DNA from: JAVVXB01 sp036651815
GTDB lineage: Bacteria > Bacillota > Clostridia > Christensenellales > CAG-138
DNA length: 64,000 nt
NCBI GenBank assembly: GCA_036651815.1
Contig: JAVVXB010000007.1
Coordinates: forward strand, 1 to 64,000
Reading direction: 5' to 3'
A program made the position numbers and the translations under genes. This document shows, piece after piece, positions 1 to 8,193 of the stretch (position 1 is its first letter; each line of letters begins with the position of its first letter). A model generated the notes under the pieces. That model was not told the origin of the DNA. It made no database searches and saw nothing but the letters and a program-made list of their open reading frames with translations.

Positions 1-494
1 ATGCACAACCTGTTGATCGAATCACTGTGAACGGTAAAATATGAATGGGAGGAAAGCGCCAAATAAGCGAATGTCTTTATGGCGCAGACGAAAATTTAGT
101 CGATTGATAGGATGAATTGGAAATCTGAAGTGATCTGGCGGATTTCTGAGCAATAGCATCGAATCTGACGCACGTGCTAAGATAAAGATTTTGCGACCTC
201 TTGCTTTTATTGATTTAACTTGTTGAAAAATAGAAACAGAATTGTGGCACGATTTGACAAGGACCGGATCCGGTACTACTATATAGAATAGATTGATTAA
301 GGTGTGCTTCAAAATGCCCCCCAAAACTGTTCAAATTTTGAATTTATCATTTTAACGCTTATGATTATTGATTCAGCTTTGAATTTTCCGTTCAAGTTGA
401 GAGAAAATTCATCTGAACCCGCAAATATTTATTGTTGTAAGCACACCGAAGTACAGTCAAAACTTTTTTAGATTAGAATGGAGGATTCCGCAGT
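1..494. other. Non-coding or undetermined left edge
   Basis: No convincing gene is seen here. A 100-codon minus-strand reading frame (22-324) has no recognisable domain and no clear ribosome-binding site, so I do not call it. The right end is AT-rich and carries the ribosome-binding site GGAGG (about 480-485) of the gene starting at 495. Confidence 0.5.
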
Positions 495-953
495 ATGCAG
501 AGCACTCGAAAAGAAAACCTTCTGCAGGTCGTAAAATTTGTATTATTTTCCGCATCGGCTGGCGTGATTCAAGCGCTGACGTTTACGTTGCTCAACGAGC
601 TTGCTCATTGGCCATATTGGCCATGCTATCTAATTGCGCTCGTATTGTCCGTACTTTGGAATTTTACGCTAAATCGACAATATACGTTTAAGTCCGCAAA
701 CAATGTACCGATTGCCATGCTGAAAATTGCGCTCTACTATTGTGTGTTTACGCCGCTCTCCACACTATGGGGAGATGCGCTGACGAACATTGGTTGGAAC
801 GAATATATTGTATTGTTTGGGACGATGATTATCAATTTGATTACCGAATATCTATTTTGTCGCTTTGTGGTTTATAAAAACAGCATGAATACCAACAAGC
901 GTGCACAACAGCAGACGGCAGATATCGCTCATGATGCAGCAAGCGGCACTTGA
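495..953 (+). CDS. GtrA-like membrane protein
   Basis: A 152-aa protein with four predicted membrane helices, roughly residues 10-32, 38-57, 75-95 and 103-124. The pattern LNRQYTFKS after helix two and CRFVVYKNS after helix four is typical of the GtrA/DPMS family, small membrane proteins linked to moving polyprenyl-linked sugars or to teichoic and cell-wall polysaccharide decoration. GGAGG lies 10 nt before the ATG. No glycosyltransferase partner is adjacent, so the substrate is unknown. The family call is good; the role is inferred from the family. The charged tail after residue 128 is unremarkable. Confidence 0.8.
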   Translation: MQSTRKENLLQVVKFVLFSASAGVIQALTFTLLNELAHWPYWPCYLIALVLSVLWNFTLNRQYTFKSANNVPIAMLKIALYYCVFTPLSTLWGDALTNIGWNEYIVLFGTMIINLITEYLFCRFVVYKNSMNTNKRAQQQTADIAHDAASGT

Positions 954-1065
954 GAATGATGGAACACACCTAAATTTCTTGCTGTAATTATATGGCACCA
1001 TCCATGCGACCGTTTGTTTTTTTCCAAAGTGAATAGTCGGAGGTAATAAGCCGGACTACAATACC

Positions 1066-1104
1066 AGACCCGAGGGCGCGATTTCGCTTCCCCGGGTCTT
1101 ATTA
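1066..1104 (+). terminator. Stem-loop downstream of the GtrA gene
   Basis: AGACCCG (1066-1072) pairs with CGGGTCT (1093-1099), followed by a short T-rich stretch on the plus strand. It sits between the convergent GtrA gene and the 90-aa gene ending at 1127, so it may serve both strands. The T tract is weak. Confidence 0.4.
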
Positions 1105-1126
1105 TGTGGTCGTGCAATTCATCAAG

Positions 1127-1399
1127 TCAAACGGTGATTTCACCTGAGAAAAGCTCAAGCTTGCTCTGCAGCAATATTTCAAGTTTGCTGATGGCATTGA
1201 TGGTAGTCTGAACCGATGCGTTGACTGCCAGCAATTGATCGGAGGTCACGCCCGGTAAACCAATAAATGATTGGATTTTTTCACCTTCGGCATTGAGAAT
1301 ATGAGAAAGGCCTGTCTGCTCAAGGGCCACGGATTCGATGATATCGGTGATTGCTTGCGTCCTGGTTCCAGTACCGGGAACAATGGAGGGCATTGACAT
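1127..1399 (-). CDS. Small ILNAEGEKIQ-module protein (copy 1)
   Basis: A 90-aa protein that is almost entirely one module. It begins MSMPSIVPGTGT, then has an amphipathic helix ending SHILNAEGEKIQ (about residues 33-44), a GVTSDQLLAVNASVQ segment (50-64) and a closing helix KLEILLQSKLEL (73-84). The same module is the whole of the gene at 5125-5397 and the C-terminal part of the proteins at 1428-3110 and 3448-4857. I do not know an assigned function. It has no signal peptide and no cysteine. AAAGGAG precedes the ATG, and the 560-aa gene ends only 28 bp upstream on the same strand, so the two are probably co-transcribed. By context it may be an adaptor or subunit binding the larger module-bearing proteins (inference). 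Confidence 0.8.
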   Translation of the reverse strand: MSMPSIVPGTGTRTQAITDIIESVALEQTGLSHILNAEGEKIQSFIGLPGVTSDQLLAVNASVQTTINAISKLEILLQSKLELFSGEITV

Positions 1400-1427
1400 A
1401 ATGTTTGACTCCTTTTATCGATATAAT

Positions 1428-3110
1428 TTATATGGTTTTATAACCGACAAGCTGATTTTTTACGGATTGGAGTTTTTGTTTCATAATGCATTCCAGCGAT
1501 CCAACGGAATCGACAATGTTCTGTACGCTGGCGTTGACGGCAAGAAGTTGTGCCGGGGTCACGCCGGGAATCGTCAACATTTGTTGGATTTTTTCGCCTT
1601 CGGCATTGAGAATATGGGCAAGGGCGGCCTGTTCATAAGCGGTTGATTCGGCTAGATCGGTACTCTGTTGACCGAAGTCATGTAAAGGTCTGCGCAGAAA
1701 CACGGGGTTGCTGGGGACTGTATGGGTGACAACATCTCCGTTTCCGCTGACAAGGATGGGATAGGTGCCCGTTGCAACGTTCTTAACTGGTGATGGACCG
1801 GCGGTGGCGACCGCATGGAACACGACTGTGATGGTTGCACCGGGCGCTATGTTACCGACGGAAAAACCAACGGTCGGGTCTGCTGCACCATAGCCAACGC
1901 CACTACCATTGACCGTTATGCTACCGGGTGTAAACACGAGCGTGGGATCGAGCACGTCCTTGAAAAAGACGCTGGCGAGCGTACTGACAGCGGAATTATT
2001 GACAATGACGGCGGTAAACGTCACATCGCTCCCGGCATAGATGACGGCAGGTGCCGCCGTTTTCCGGATGGTGAGCAGATTTTGAATCTGCACCTGATAT
2101 AAGGCTACATCATCAATTAAATAATCATTACCGTGTGCTGCTGGCCCTTTGTTAATAATTTGAACAGTGATCGAGTGATAACTACCGGTGTTAAACAGGA
2201 AACCATCCTGATACCAGATCGGTACGTTTTTGCCGGTGATCTGATTTACTTGCTGGAGATAGATCACACTACCATCGCTGCCCAAAACTTGAAGTGCTAG
2301 TTGCGGATCTACAAACCCAACGGTCATGTCGATTAGGTTGAGAATCCAGGAAGTCAGAACATACTGGGTATTTGGCAATACGGTTACCGGCTGCGTAAAT
2401 ACAACAGAGCCTGGATTTGCGCCGTTGATGACGAGATAACGGCCGGTTTCCACGCGGGAAGTGTGATCGGATACCGGCCACCACGGATAATAGGAAAAAG
2501 TGCGCGTGTTCATCACCGTGAACTGTCCATCAATGGGGACTGGACTGGCAATATAGGTAAAACCGGGAGTAACGCCGGGATAGGGGTCGGTTGGATTGGT
2601 CGTCATAACCGCTTGACCAGCTGGAAAAGTTCCCCACGTGCCGTTGGTGGCAGCGGTAATTAAATTCGAGCCTGCAAAGGTTATGCCAGAAAACGCGAGC
2701 GGTTTGTTGCCGATCGGCGCATCATAAAAATTCTGGTTGGTGAGGTTTGTAGCAGCCATCATGACCTTTAGAAAATTTGGTGACAGCGCGTTCAACAAAT
2801 CTGCAAGTGCGGGGACAACGGCCGGAACAGCGGAAAGCGGCGGTTCGATCTCCGGTGGCTCAACCATTGGCACATTGATTGCTGTAAAATCGATCGGGGT
2901 TGGCGAACCTGCAGTGCCCCATGTTTCGATGATTGCATAGTTTCCCGCAGGTACGTTTGTGAACAGATAGGCACCGGCTGCATTTGTGAGCGCAACAGCA
3001 CCCCTGCCTGTGCCGATGTTGTAAAGTGCAACCGGAACATTTGGAATTCCAGTACCGGGTACAGAAGCAAATGTAGGATCGTAATAAACAAAGCCGGATA
3101 TATTCGGCAT
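1428..3110 (-). CDS. Surface-type protein with SdrD_B-like, DUF11 and ILNAEGEKIQ domains
   Basis: A 560-aa mosaic. Residues 1-75 form a prealbumin/SdrD_B-like beta domain (start MPNISGFVYYDP, later TNAAGAYLFTNVPAGNYAI). Residues about 160-340 look like a beta-sandwich carbohydrate-binding or discoidin-like region ending DYLIDDVALYQV. Residues 343-450 are a DUF11 repeat (start LLTIRKTAAPAVIYAG). Residues 480-560 are the helical ILNAEGEKIQ module. There is no signal peptide, sortase motif or anchor, which fits a protein assembled from the mother cell or held by partners rather than secreted in the classical way. Upstream lies a sigma-K-like promoter match and a GGGGAA ribosome-binding site. A surface or exosporium-like role is an inference; the domain calls are pattern-based. 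Confidence 0.75.
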   Translation of the reverse strand: MPNISGFVYYDPTFASVPGTGIPNVPVALYNIGTGRGAVALTNAAGAYLFTNVPAGNYAIIETWGTAGSPTPIDFTAINVPMVEPPEIEPPLSAVPAVVPALADLLNALSPNFLKVMMAATNLTNQNFYDAPIGNKPLAFSGITFAGSNLITAATNGTWGTFPAGQAVMTTNPTDPYPGVTPGFTYIASPVPIDGQFTVMNTRTFSYYPWWPVSDHTSRVETGRYLVINGANPGSVVFTQPVTVLPNTQYVLTSWILNLIDMTVGFVDPQLALQVLGSDGSVIYLQQVNQITGKNVPIWYQDGFLFNTGSYHSITVQIINKGPAAHGNDYLIDDVALYQVQIQNLLTIRKTAAPAVIYAGSDVTFTAVIVNNSAVSTLASVFFKDVLDPTLVFTPGSITVNGSGVGYGAADPTVGFSVGNIAPGATITVVFHAVATAGPSPVKNVATGTYPILVSGNGDVVTHTVPSNPVFLRRPLHDFGQQSTDLAESTAYEQAALAHILNAEGEKIQQMLTIPGVTPAQLLAVNASVQNIVDSVGSLECIMKQKLQSVKNQLVGYKTI

Positions 3111-3162
3111 AATAATTTCCCCTTATTGATTATTTGAACGAAAAGCAAGCATCTCGCTACCG

Positions 3163-3190
3163 CAATATATGCATTTCATCTGTATTGTGC
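3163..3190 (-). promoter_or_regulatory. Possible sigma-K-like promoter for the 560-aa gene
   Basis: On the minus strand GCAC (3187-3190) is followed after 15 nt by CATATATTG (3163-3171), one base off the CATAnnnTA -10 pattern of mother-cell sigma-K promoters. No sigma-A promoter is evident nearby. It is a short degenerate motif, so the match could be chance. Confidence 0.3.
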
Positions 3191-3383
3191 GACAGAATCG
3201 GCTATAGGAATCAATGGCGTGGATTAGCTTGGTTGGCTTGCCTGGGCTGGGTTTAACGGGGCGGCGCTTGATCGTCCGATTTCCAAGACATCAGTCTCAT
3301 AGACCGATCAAAATCGCTTATGGGGCAAAGAAATACAGCAAGTCTTGATCGCTGAAAATGGCATAACAGATCGATATTTGGGA

Positions 3384-3411
3384 ACCGTTTTGTGACAATC
3401 CGCATATTTTA
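3384..3411 (+). promoter_or_regulatory. Possible sigma-K-like promoter for the Cys-rich gene
   Basis: AC (3384-3385), 17 nt, then CATATTTTA (3403-3411), an exact CATAnnnTA match. The ATG lies 37 nt downstream of the -10 with a GAAAGGA ribosome-binding site between. The arrangement fits a late-sporulation promoter but is not proof. Confidence 0.35.
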
Positions 3412-3447
3412 CAAGAAGAAAGAATATAAATTTGAAAGGAAAAGAGT

Positions 3448-4857
3448 ATGCTGACTTTACAAATTAGCGCGATTCGACCAATACCGGTCGGTTCGGATTG
3501 CTTTACGAAGTACTGCGGAATTGCGTGCGAGGGAAAGCACTTTTATTTAACTGTTACAAAGTGCTGTCAGATTCATCGATTTGATTTGGATTTCAATCAT
3601 AAGGAGTGCTATGATGTTTGTCGCGAATACGCAAGTATTTGCTACGATAAACATGCACAATGCTTCTGGGCAACTGCTGCGAAGGAATGCAACAGACTCT
3701 ACAAACTGGATTCCTGCATGAATGAAGTCGACAGTATCTTCATTCGTTCCTGCGACAATAATCCAATCATGATTACCGGCGTATCTTGCGCGAAAAAATG
3801 CAACAAATTATTGATTTCCAGCAATACGGGCATTGCTGAAATTGATAAGTCCAATAATGCGGTTCCGTGCTTCTTGCAAAAATGCATACCGCATTGTAGG
3901 TTCACTTCCGTTCAGATGCTCGAGAACTGCTATGTAAGCTCCGCGTGTTGCAACATGGAGCAAAGCATTTCAATTTTTAGCGATTGTAACGAATTGCTGC
4001 TGCAATGCCACCTTACGGATGAATATCGAATTGAAGATATGACCCAAACATGCTGCGAATGCTCGAAGACGACCGCCATCTACTTTTTGGCGACAAAATG
4101 CGGTTGCTATTCCTATCTGATGAAAGGGATAATTCGCTGCCATACTTGTTGTGATGAACCGCATAAAGATACTATGCCAGTAAAAGAGATTGCGCAGTGT
4201 ATGATGCAGCAACTATTCAATGGGGAATCCTGTAATCGAAAGGATGATTGTTGTGAAGACAGAGACTGTTGTCATAGAAAGGGCTGCGGCGCGAAAACTG
4301 ATTGTTGTGAAGCGCAAGACTGCCATTGCGGCAAACATGAATGTCAACACAGAAACGACTGCGGACAGACGGAAGGCGGTCATTGCCACAAATGTGAATG
4401 CAAATCATGTTGTGGGTGTGAAAATGATGATTCATGCTGTAAGCTATGCGTAAACTCTTGCCTTAGACCGGGAGACTGCGCAAAAAATTGCAATGATATC
4501 ATTGAGTCGATTGCATTGGTAGAGGCGGCAATCTCCCATATTCTGAATGCAGAAGGCGAGAAAATTCAGAAAATTTTATGTGCGTCAGACAGCCCCTGTG
4601 ACATTTTGCGGGTGAATGAAGCGGTCAATAAAACCATCATCAATATTACACAACTTGAGCATGTGCTATATTCGAAGCTTCAGCTGACAAAGGAGCTGTA
4701 TCCGGAAAAAGAAAAAGGTTTGCTGAGCATTTCTTCGTGCTGTACCAATCATTGCGAACAGGAACATTCGCCATGTCTGCATGAAAGAATTAGTTTTCCA
4801 CCTTCCAGTCATCAGGATGGATGTGGATGCAATCCATGCAGCGAACCTTGTAAGTAA
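3448..4857 (+). CDS. Cysteine-rich protein with ILNAEGEKIQ module
   Basis: A 469-aa protein with 65 cysteines (about 14%). Residues 1-250 look like a run of beta-propeller-type blades: repeated pieces such as HRFDLDFN, CFWATAAKECNRLYKLD and LLISSNTGIAEID alternate a strand with an aspartate turn, with cysteines placed at the turns. Residues 258-345 are a dense CC/CxC zone rich in Asp, Lys, His and Glu, which could be a metal-binding or disulfide cross-linking stretch. Residues 350-425 are the helical module (SHILNAEGEKIQ). The tail 430-469 is again Cys-rich. No signal peptide is present. By analogy with Cys-rich spore-coat and exosporium proteins it may form a cross-linked lattice; that is inference. 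GAAAGGA precedes the ATG. Confidence 0.75.
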   Translation: MLTLQISAIRPIPVGSDCFTKYCGIACEGKHFYLTVTKCCQIHRFDLDFNHKECYDVCREYASICYDKHAQCFWATAAKECNRLYKLDSCMNEVDSIFIRSCDNNPIMITGVSCAKKCNKLLISSNTGIAEIDKSNNAVPCFLQKCIPHCRFTSVQMLENCYVSSACCNMEQSISIFSDCNELLLQCHLTDEYRIEDMTQTCCECSKTTAIYFLATKCGCYSYLMKGIIRCHTCCDEPHKDTMPVKEIAQCMMQQLFNGESCNRKDDCCEDRDCCHRKGCGAKTDCCEAQDCHCGKHECQHRNDCGQTEGGHCHKCECKSCCGCENDDSCCKLCVNSCLRPGDCAKNCNDIIESIALVEAAISHILNAEGEKIQKILCASDSPCDILRVNEAVNKTIINITQLEHVLYSKLQLTKELYPEKEKGLLSISSCCTNHCEQEHSPCLHERISFPPSSHQDGCGCNPCSEPCK

Positions 4858-4940
4858 AACAAGAGTTATACAGCTAAGAATTGCGAGTCGGTGACACTGA
4901 AATACACGGTATAGATCATATAAAACAACAATGGTAAAAA

Positions 4941-4984
4941 CCCTTCGCTGCCAAAACGAGTTATGGCAGCGGAGGGCCTTTTGT
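4941..4984 (+). terminator. Rho-independent terminator of the Cys-rich gene
   Basis: CCCTTCGCTGCC (4941-4952) pairs with GGCAGCGGAGGG (4965-4976) around a 12-nt loop with one wobble, followed by CCTTTTGTTTC. It lies 84 nt after the stop codon. Confidence 0.85.
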
Positions 4985-5011
4985 TTCATTATAATAACGA
5001 GATCAGTAAAA

Positions 5012-5058
5012 GTAAAATAAAGAGAACACGGGGCAGTGTAGTTTTCCCCCGTGAACTC
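5012..5058 (-). terminator. Terminator of the small module gene (copy 2)
   Basis: On the minus strand GAGTTCACGGGG and CCCCGTGTTCTC (5047-5058 with 5022-5033) form a 12-bp stem with one mismatch, followed by TTTATTTT. It ends the transcript of the 5125-5397 gene. Confidence 0.75.
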
Positions 5059-5124
5059 TATTAAAATGATTTGAAGTTTGATTGGTTCGAAAAAAAAGCT
5101 TGATGACCCATACAGCCAATTGGC

Positions 5125-5397
5125 TTAAGCGTTAATCTGACCCGTAAAGAGATCGAGCTTGCTATGCAAGATCATTTCCAGCCGACTAATGGCGTTAATG
5201 GTACTCTGCACCGATGTGTTGACGTCCAGAAGCTGGCTCGGGGTAACGCCCGGCATGTGGACAAACGCCTGAATTTTTTCACCTTCGGCGTTAAGGATAT
5301 GCGAAATTGCAGTTTCTTCTAACGCGACCGATTCGATGATATCTGCGATGGCCTGCGCGGTGGTTCCAGTGCCTGGAACGATGATAGGCATTGACAT
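5125..5397 (-). CDS. Small ILNAEGEKIQ-module protein (copy 2)
   Basis: A 90-aa paralogue of the protein at 1127-1399 with the same order of blocks: MSMPIIVPGTGT, a helix ending SHILNAEGEKIQ, GVTPSQLLDVNTSVQ, and SRLEMILHSKLDLFTG. The two copies differ mostly at surface-type positions, so they are an older duplication rather than a recent one. AAGGAG precedes the ATG and a terminator follows at 5012-5058, so this is a single-gene transcript. No function is known to me; the shared module with two large surface-type proteins suggests it works with them. Confidence 0.8.
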   Translation of the reverse strand: MSMPIIVPGTGTTAQAIADIIESVALEETAISHILNAEGEKIQAFVHMPGVTPSQLLDVNTSVQSTINAISRLEMILHSKLDLFTGQINA

Positions 5398-5506
5398 TCA
5401 AGTTTGCTCCTTCATTATATTTCGAAGAAAGGGAAGAACCTTTCTACACCATTATATTGGCATTCCCGTTATTGTGTGACAATTCTGTACAATTCACTCC
5501 CAAAAC

Positions 5507-5543
5507 GCACTTGAACCCAGCTGAATTGGCCGCGTTCAAGTGC
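5507..5543. repeat. Inverted repeat between module gene and NAGPA gene
   Basis: GCACTTGAAC (5507-5516) and GTTCAAGTGC (5534-5543) are a perfect 10-bp inverted repeat with a 17-nt spacer and no T tract on either side. It could be an operator or an imperfect terminator. Confidence 0.5.
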
Positions 5544-5659
5544 CTGACCTGCTATTGACGCATGTTTAAAGACCGAAGGCTCGCCCTGTCAACAATACGG
5601 CGTGAAGTCCACGCAATGGGATCAAACAGAAAGTGCATATGTTCTGTATAATGCTGCAG

Positions 5660-6712
5660 TCATGAAAAATAAATGATATCGCTGACAGAGCGCCCGTTGT
5701 TGTAAGGCTGATTCACGACTTGACCGTTAAACACCATGACCGCTGTCTGCCCACCATCTAGATTATAGGCGCTTTTACAACCCAAATCATAGAACGTTTT
5801 TGAAAGCTGTATCAACGTCATGCCATCAGAATATCCCTTCTGCCTGCCGTCAACAACGATAAAGCAATAATGACCCGGATCGTAATACCCAATGGCACAG
5901 CGCGGATTTGCCTGTGCAATGCCTTTCGTAAAGCTTTCGATTGCCCGTCCGTCGTGCAGAAGCTCCGGTCCAAACGACCATCCCTGATACGCGCCGCCGG
6001 CAATGGCTTGGCTCATCTGAAATGCATCATTATGGTAGGTTTTTAATTGACCGTCGGCAAAGAGGGTGCATACGTCGGAATCGTCGTCACGATCACGATA
6101 CAGGTCACCATTGCGGATGACGAGTCCTTGTGAGCGCGCCCCGTAATAATCGCCGGAAACTGCAAATATAGCGTTATGTGCGGCGGATATTGTCCGCGTG
6201 CTTTCTCGAAAACCCTGTCCATACGTATCCTTGGCAAACGCGGTTCGAAATGTCGAAATATTCCGAACCCACACATCTGCAACAAAATAGCAAAGATGAT
6301 CCTGCTGCACCTTTGTGATGGCGATGCGGAGCGAATCGCTCTGAAAATTATGTAGCGCACCGGCACCGGTGTCGGCGGAGGGAAACGTGGTGGAGAAGTC
6401 ACCGATTGACAAGCCTGCCACCTCAGATGATGGATATTCCGACTGGCAGGCTGGCTTTTGGGATGTAACGGCACTTTTTGCGAGCAGTACGGCGGTCTGC
6501 GCATTGCGTTGATCGCCCGGTACAGAGGCAACAGAATTGTCGCCAGAATCAGCCGGTACACTTGCATGCATGTTTGGCAGCACGTGGGCAACCAGTGCAA
6601 CAACTGCAAAAATCAAGCCGATTAGCAGCAGCGTGTCGATGGCTGCAAGAACCTGCCTTGTCTTGGAAAGCCTGCGCTTTCTGCGGCTTGTTAAAACTGT
6701 TTGCTGTAGCAT
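5660..6712 (-). CDS. Phosphodiester glycosidase (NAGPA family) membrane protein
   Basis: A 350-aa protein with one N-terminal membrane anchor (about residues 24-45) and an extracellular NAGPA-type phosphodiester glycosidase domain (about 125-350). Family landmarks are AVSGDYYGARSQGLVIRNG, FGPELL, RCAIGYYDPGHYCFIVVDGR and YNLDGGQTAVMVFNG. The family removes GlcNAc-type caps from phosphodiesters and is implicated in exopolysaccharide or cell-wall glycopolymer processing in bacteria; the substrate here is unknown. GAGG lies 6 nt before the ATG. Unlike the paralogues at 21070 and 22170 it has no dockerin-like region. It lies just downstream of a two-component system on the same strand, 90 bp after the kinase stop, so co-regulation is possible. 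Confidence 0.85.
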   Translation of the reverse strand: MLQQTVLTSRRKRRLSKTRQVLAAIDTLLLIGLIFAVVALVAHVLPNMHASVPADSGDNSVASVPGDQRNAQTAVLLAKSAVTSQKPACQSEYPSSEVAGLSIGDFSTTFPSADTGAGALHNFQSDSLRIAITKVQQDHLCYFVADVWVRNISTFRTAFAKDTYGQGFRESTRTISAAHNAIFAVSGDYYGARSQGLVIRNGDLYRDRDDDSDVCTLFADGQLKTYHNDAFQMSQAIAGGAYQGWSFGPELLHDGRAIESFTKGIAQANPRCAIGYYDPGHYCFIVVDGRQKGYSDGMTLIQLSKTFYDLGCKSAYNLDGGQTAVMVFNGQVVNQPYNNGRSVSDIIYFS

Positions 6713-6801
6713 GTTCTACCTCACTCGTACATGGATGATGCCTTGATTGTACGTGCAGAACATGAGAATACAGAGCAGAGATCGATTAGAATTGCATGAG
6801 A

Positions 6802-8193
6802 TTACTTCGGTCGGGGAAACATCGCAGTGATGGTGGTGCCCTGACCGGGTTGGCTAAGTGCAACAATTTGGCCGCTGTGCATGCAGACAATGACGCTCGC
6901 GATCGATAAACCGAGGCCCATGCCGCCGGTTGTGCGGGAGCGGGCTTTATCAGCACGGTAGAACCGTTCGAAAATATGGGGGAGGTGTATTGGTTCTATT
7001 CCAATGCCGGTGTCAGAAACAGAAAGGGAAACGGTACCACAGTCTTGCGCACAGCGCAGAGTGATGGCGCCGCCCGCAGGGGTGTATTTTTTACTGTTGT
7101 CAACGAGTACTTGCAGCAATTGGCGAACCATACTGCGGTTACCCAAGAGCCTACAGGCGGAATCGGCCTCCAGCAGAAACGCATGCGATCCATCAAGCAT
7201 AATCTGTTCATCCACTAATTCGCGCAGCAATGGCTCCACCGAAAAGAATTCCCGTTTCGCATCATGTTCGAGCAAATCACCACGGGCAAGAAACAACAGG
7301 TTTTCTACGAGATGGCTCATATAGCGCGTCTGCCGTTGAATCTGCGCAATGCTCTCATTGCGTACCGCGGGATCATTTACGCCCCAACGTTCCAACATGT
7401 CAACATTTCCCTGCAGAACGGCCAGCGGTGTGCGCAATTCGTGGGAGGCGTCCGCAGCAAACCGTCCCTGCTGAAGAAATGCGTCTTCTACACGGGTTAA
7501 CATAGCGTTGATAGTCAGCGCGAGATCGCGCAGTTCATTATTGGTTTCCGGTACTGCGAGACGGCTGTCAAGACTCTTGAAATTAATTCTATTTGCGGCG
7601 TTGATCATGCAGCTAATGGGCGCGAGCATTTGATTACTTGCAATCATGCCAAGGATGGTTGCAATCACTGCACCGATTATATTGGCCAACAGCAACAATA
7701 TACCCAGCAACTTTAAAAACGAAACCTCATCCTGTAAATTAAGCGCAAAGTACAGTGAGCCGAGCAGAGTGGCGCCATCCATAACCGATTCTTCCATGCA
7801 TAGGATCATGCAGCCCCTAGATGGAAAGATCAACGTCGGCCGCAAGGCCACATCAGGCAGCAGCGTTTCGGTTAACAAATAATTACGTGCATGGTTGATC
7901 ATGCTGCCACGGGGATCGCGCAAATACATATTCAAATTCATATTTGTGTTTTGCTCAGCCAACAGTAGTGGATCAGTTAGAGAATCGCCCTCATGCAATT
8001 CCTCAACAATTTGATCGGCTACAAGGGTGATGACGCTTTTCATATTTTGCGTCTGTCGCCTGACCAAGAAACGATAGGCAACGAAGAACACCGATACGCT
8101 GAGTATCAATAGAATGCTGATAAAAAGAATGGCATAGACAATTGCAAGCCTATGGGAGAGACTTCCGCCTTTATGTGTTTTCTCGAATGACAT
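6802..8193 (-). CDS. Sensor histidine kinase
   Basis: A 463-aa HAMP histidine kinase. It has a membrane helix near residues 18-42, an extracytoplasmic sensor of about 110 residues, a second helix near 155-180, HAMP to about 235, HisKA with the phospho-acceptor His in ASHELRTPLAV, and HATPase_c with N box VLVDNSKKYTPAGG, G1 box DTGIGIE and G2 box GMGLGLSI. The ATG at 8193 has AGGGG 8 nt upstream; an in-frame TTG two codons earlier is less likely. It overlaps the end of the response regulator by 23 nt, so the pair is translationally coupled. The ligand is unknown; neighbouring cell-wall glycosidase genes suggest an envelope signal (inference). Confidence 0.9.
   Translation of the reverse strand: MSFEKTHKGGSLSHRLAIVYAILFISILLILSVSVFFVAYRFLVRRQTQNMKSVITLVADQIVEELHEGDSLTDPLLLAEQNTNMNLNMYLRDPRGSMINHARNYLLTETLLPDVALRPTLIFPSRGCMILCMEESVMDGATLLGSLYFALNLQDEVSFLKLLGILLLLANIIGAVIATILGMIASNQMLAPISCMINAANRINFKSLDSRLAVPETNNELRDLALTINAMLTRVEDAFLQQGRFAADASHELRTPLAVLQGNVDMLERWGVNDPAVRNESIAQIQRQTRYMSHLVENLLFLARGDLLEHDAKREFFSVEPLLRELVDEQIMLDGSHAFLLEADSACRLLGNRSMVRQLLQVLVDNSKKYTPAGGAITLRCAQDCGTVSLSVSDTGIGIEPIHLPHIFERFYRADKARSRTTGGMGLGLSIASVIVCMHSGQIVALSQPGQGTTITAMFPRPK

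Larger units (their letters stand above)
3111..3447. other. Divergent regulatory region between two module genes
   Basis: This 337-bp region separates the divergent 560-aa and Cys-rich genes. It contains no gene. Sigma-K-like promoter matches face outward on both sides (3163-3190 and 3384-3411). Confidence 0.6.

Noticed and set aside
22..324. 100-codon minus-strand frame at the left edge
   Set aside because: No ribosome-binding site and no recognisable motif; composition looks like non-coding DNA.
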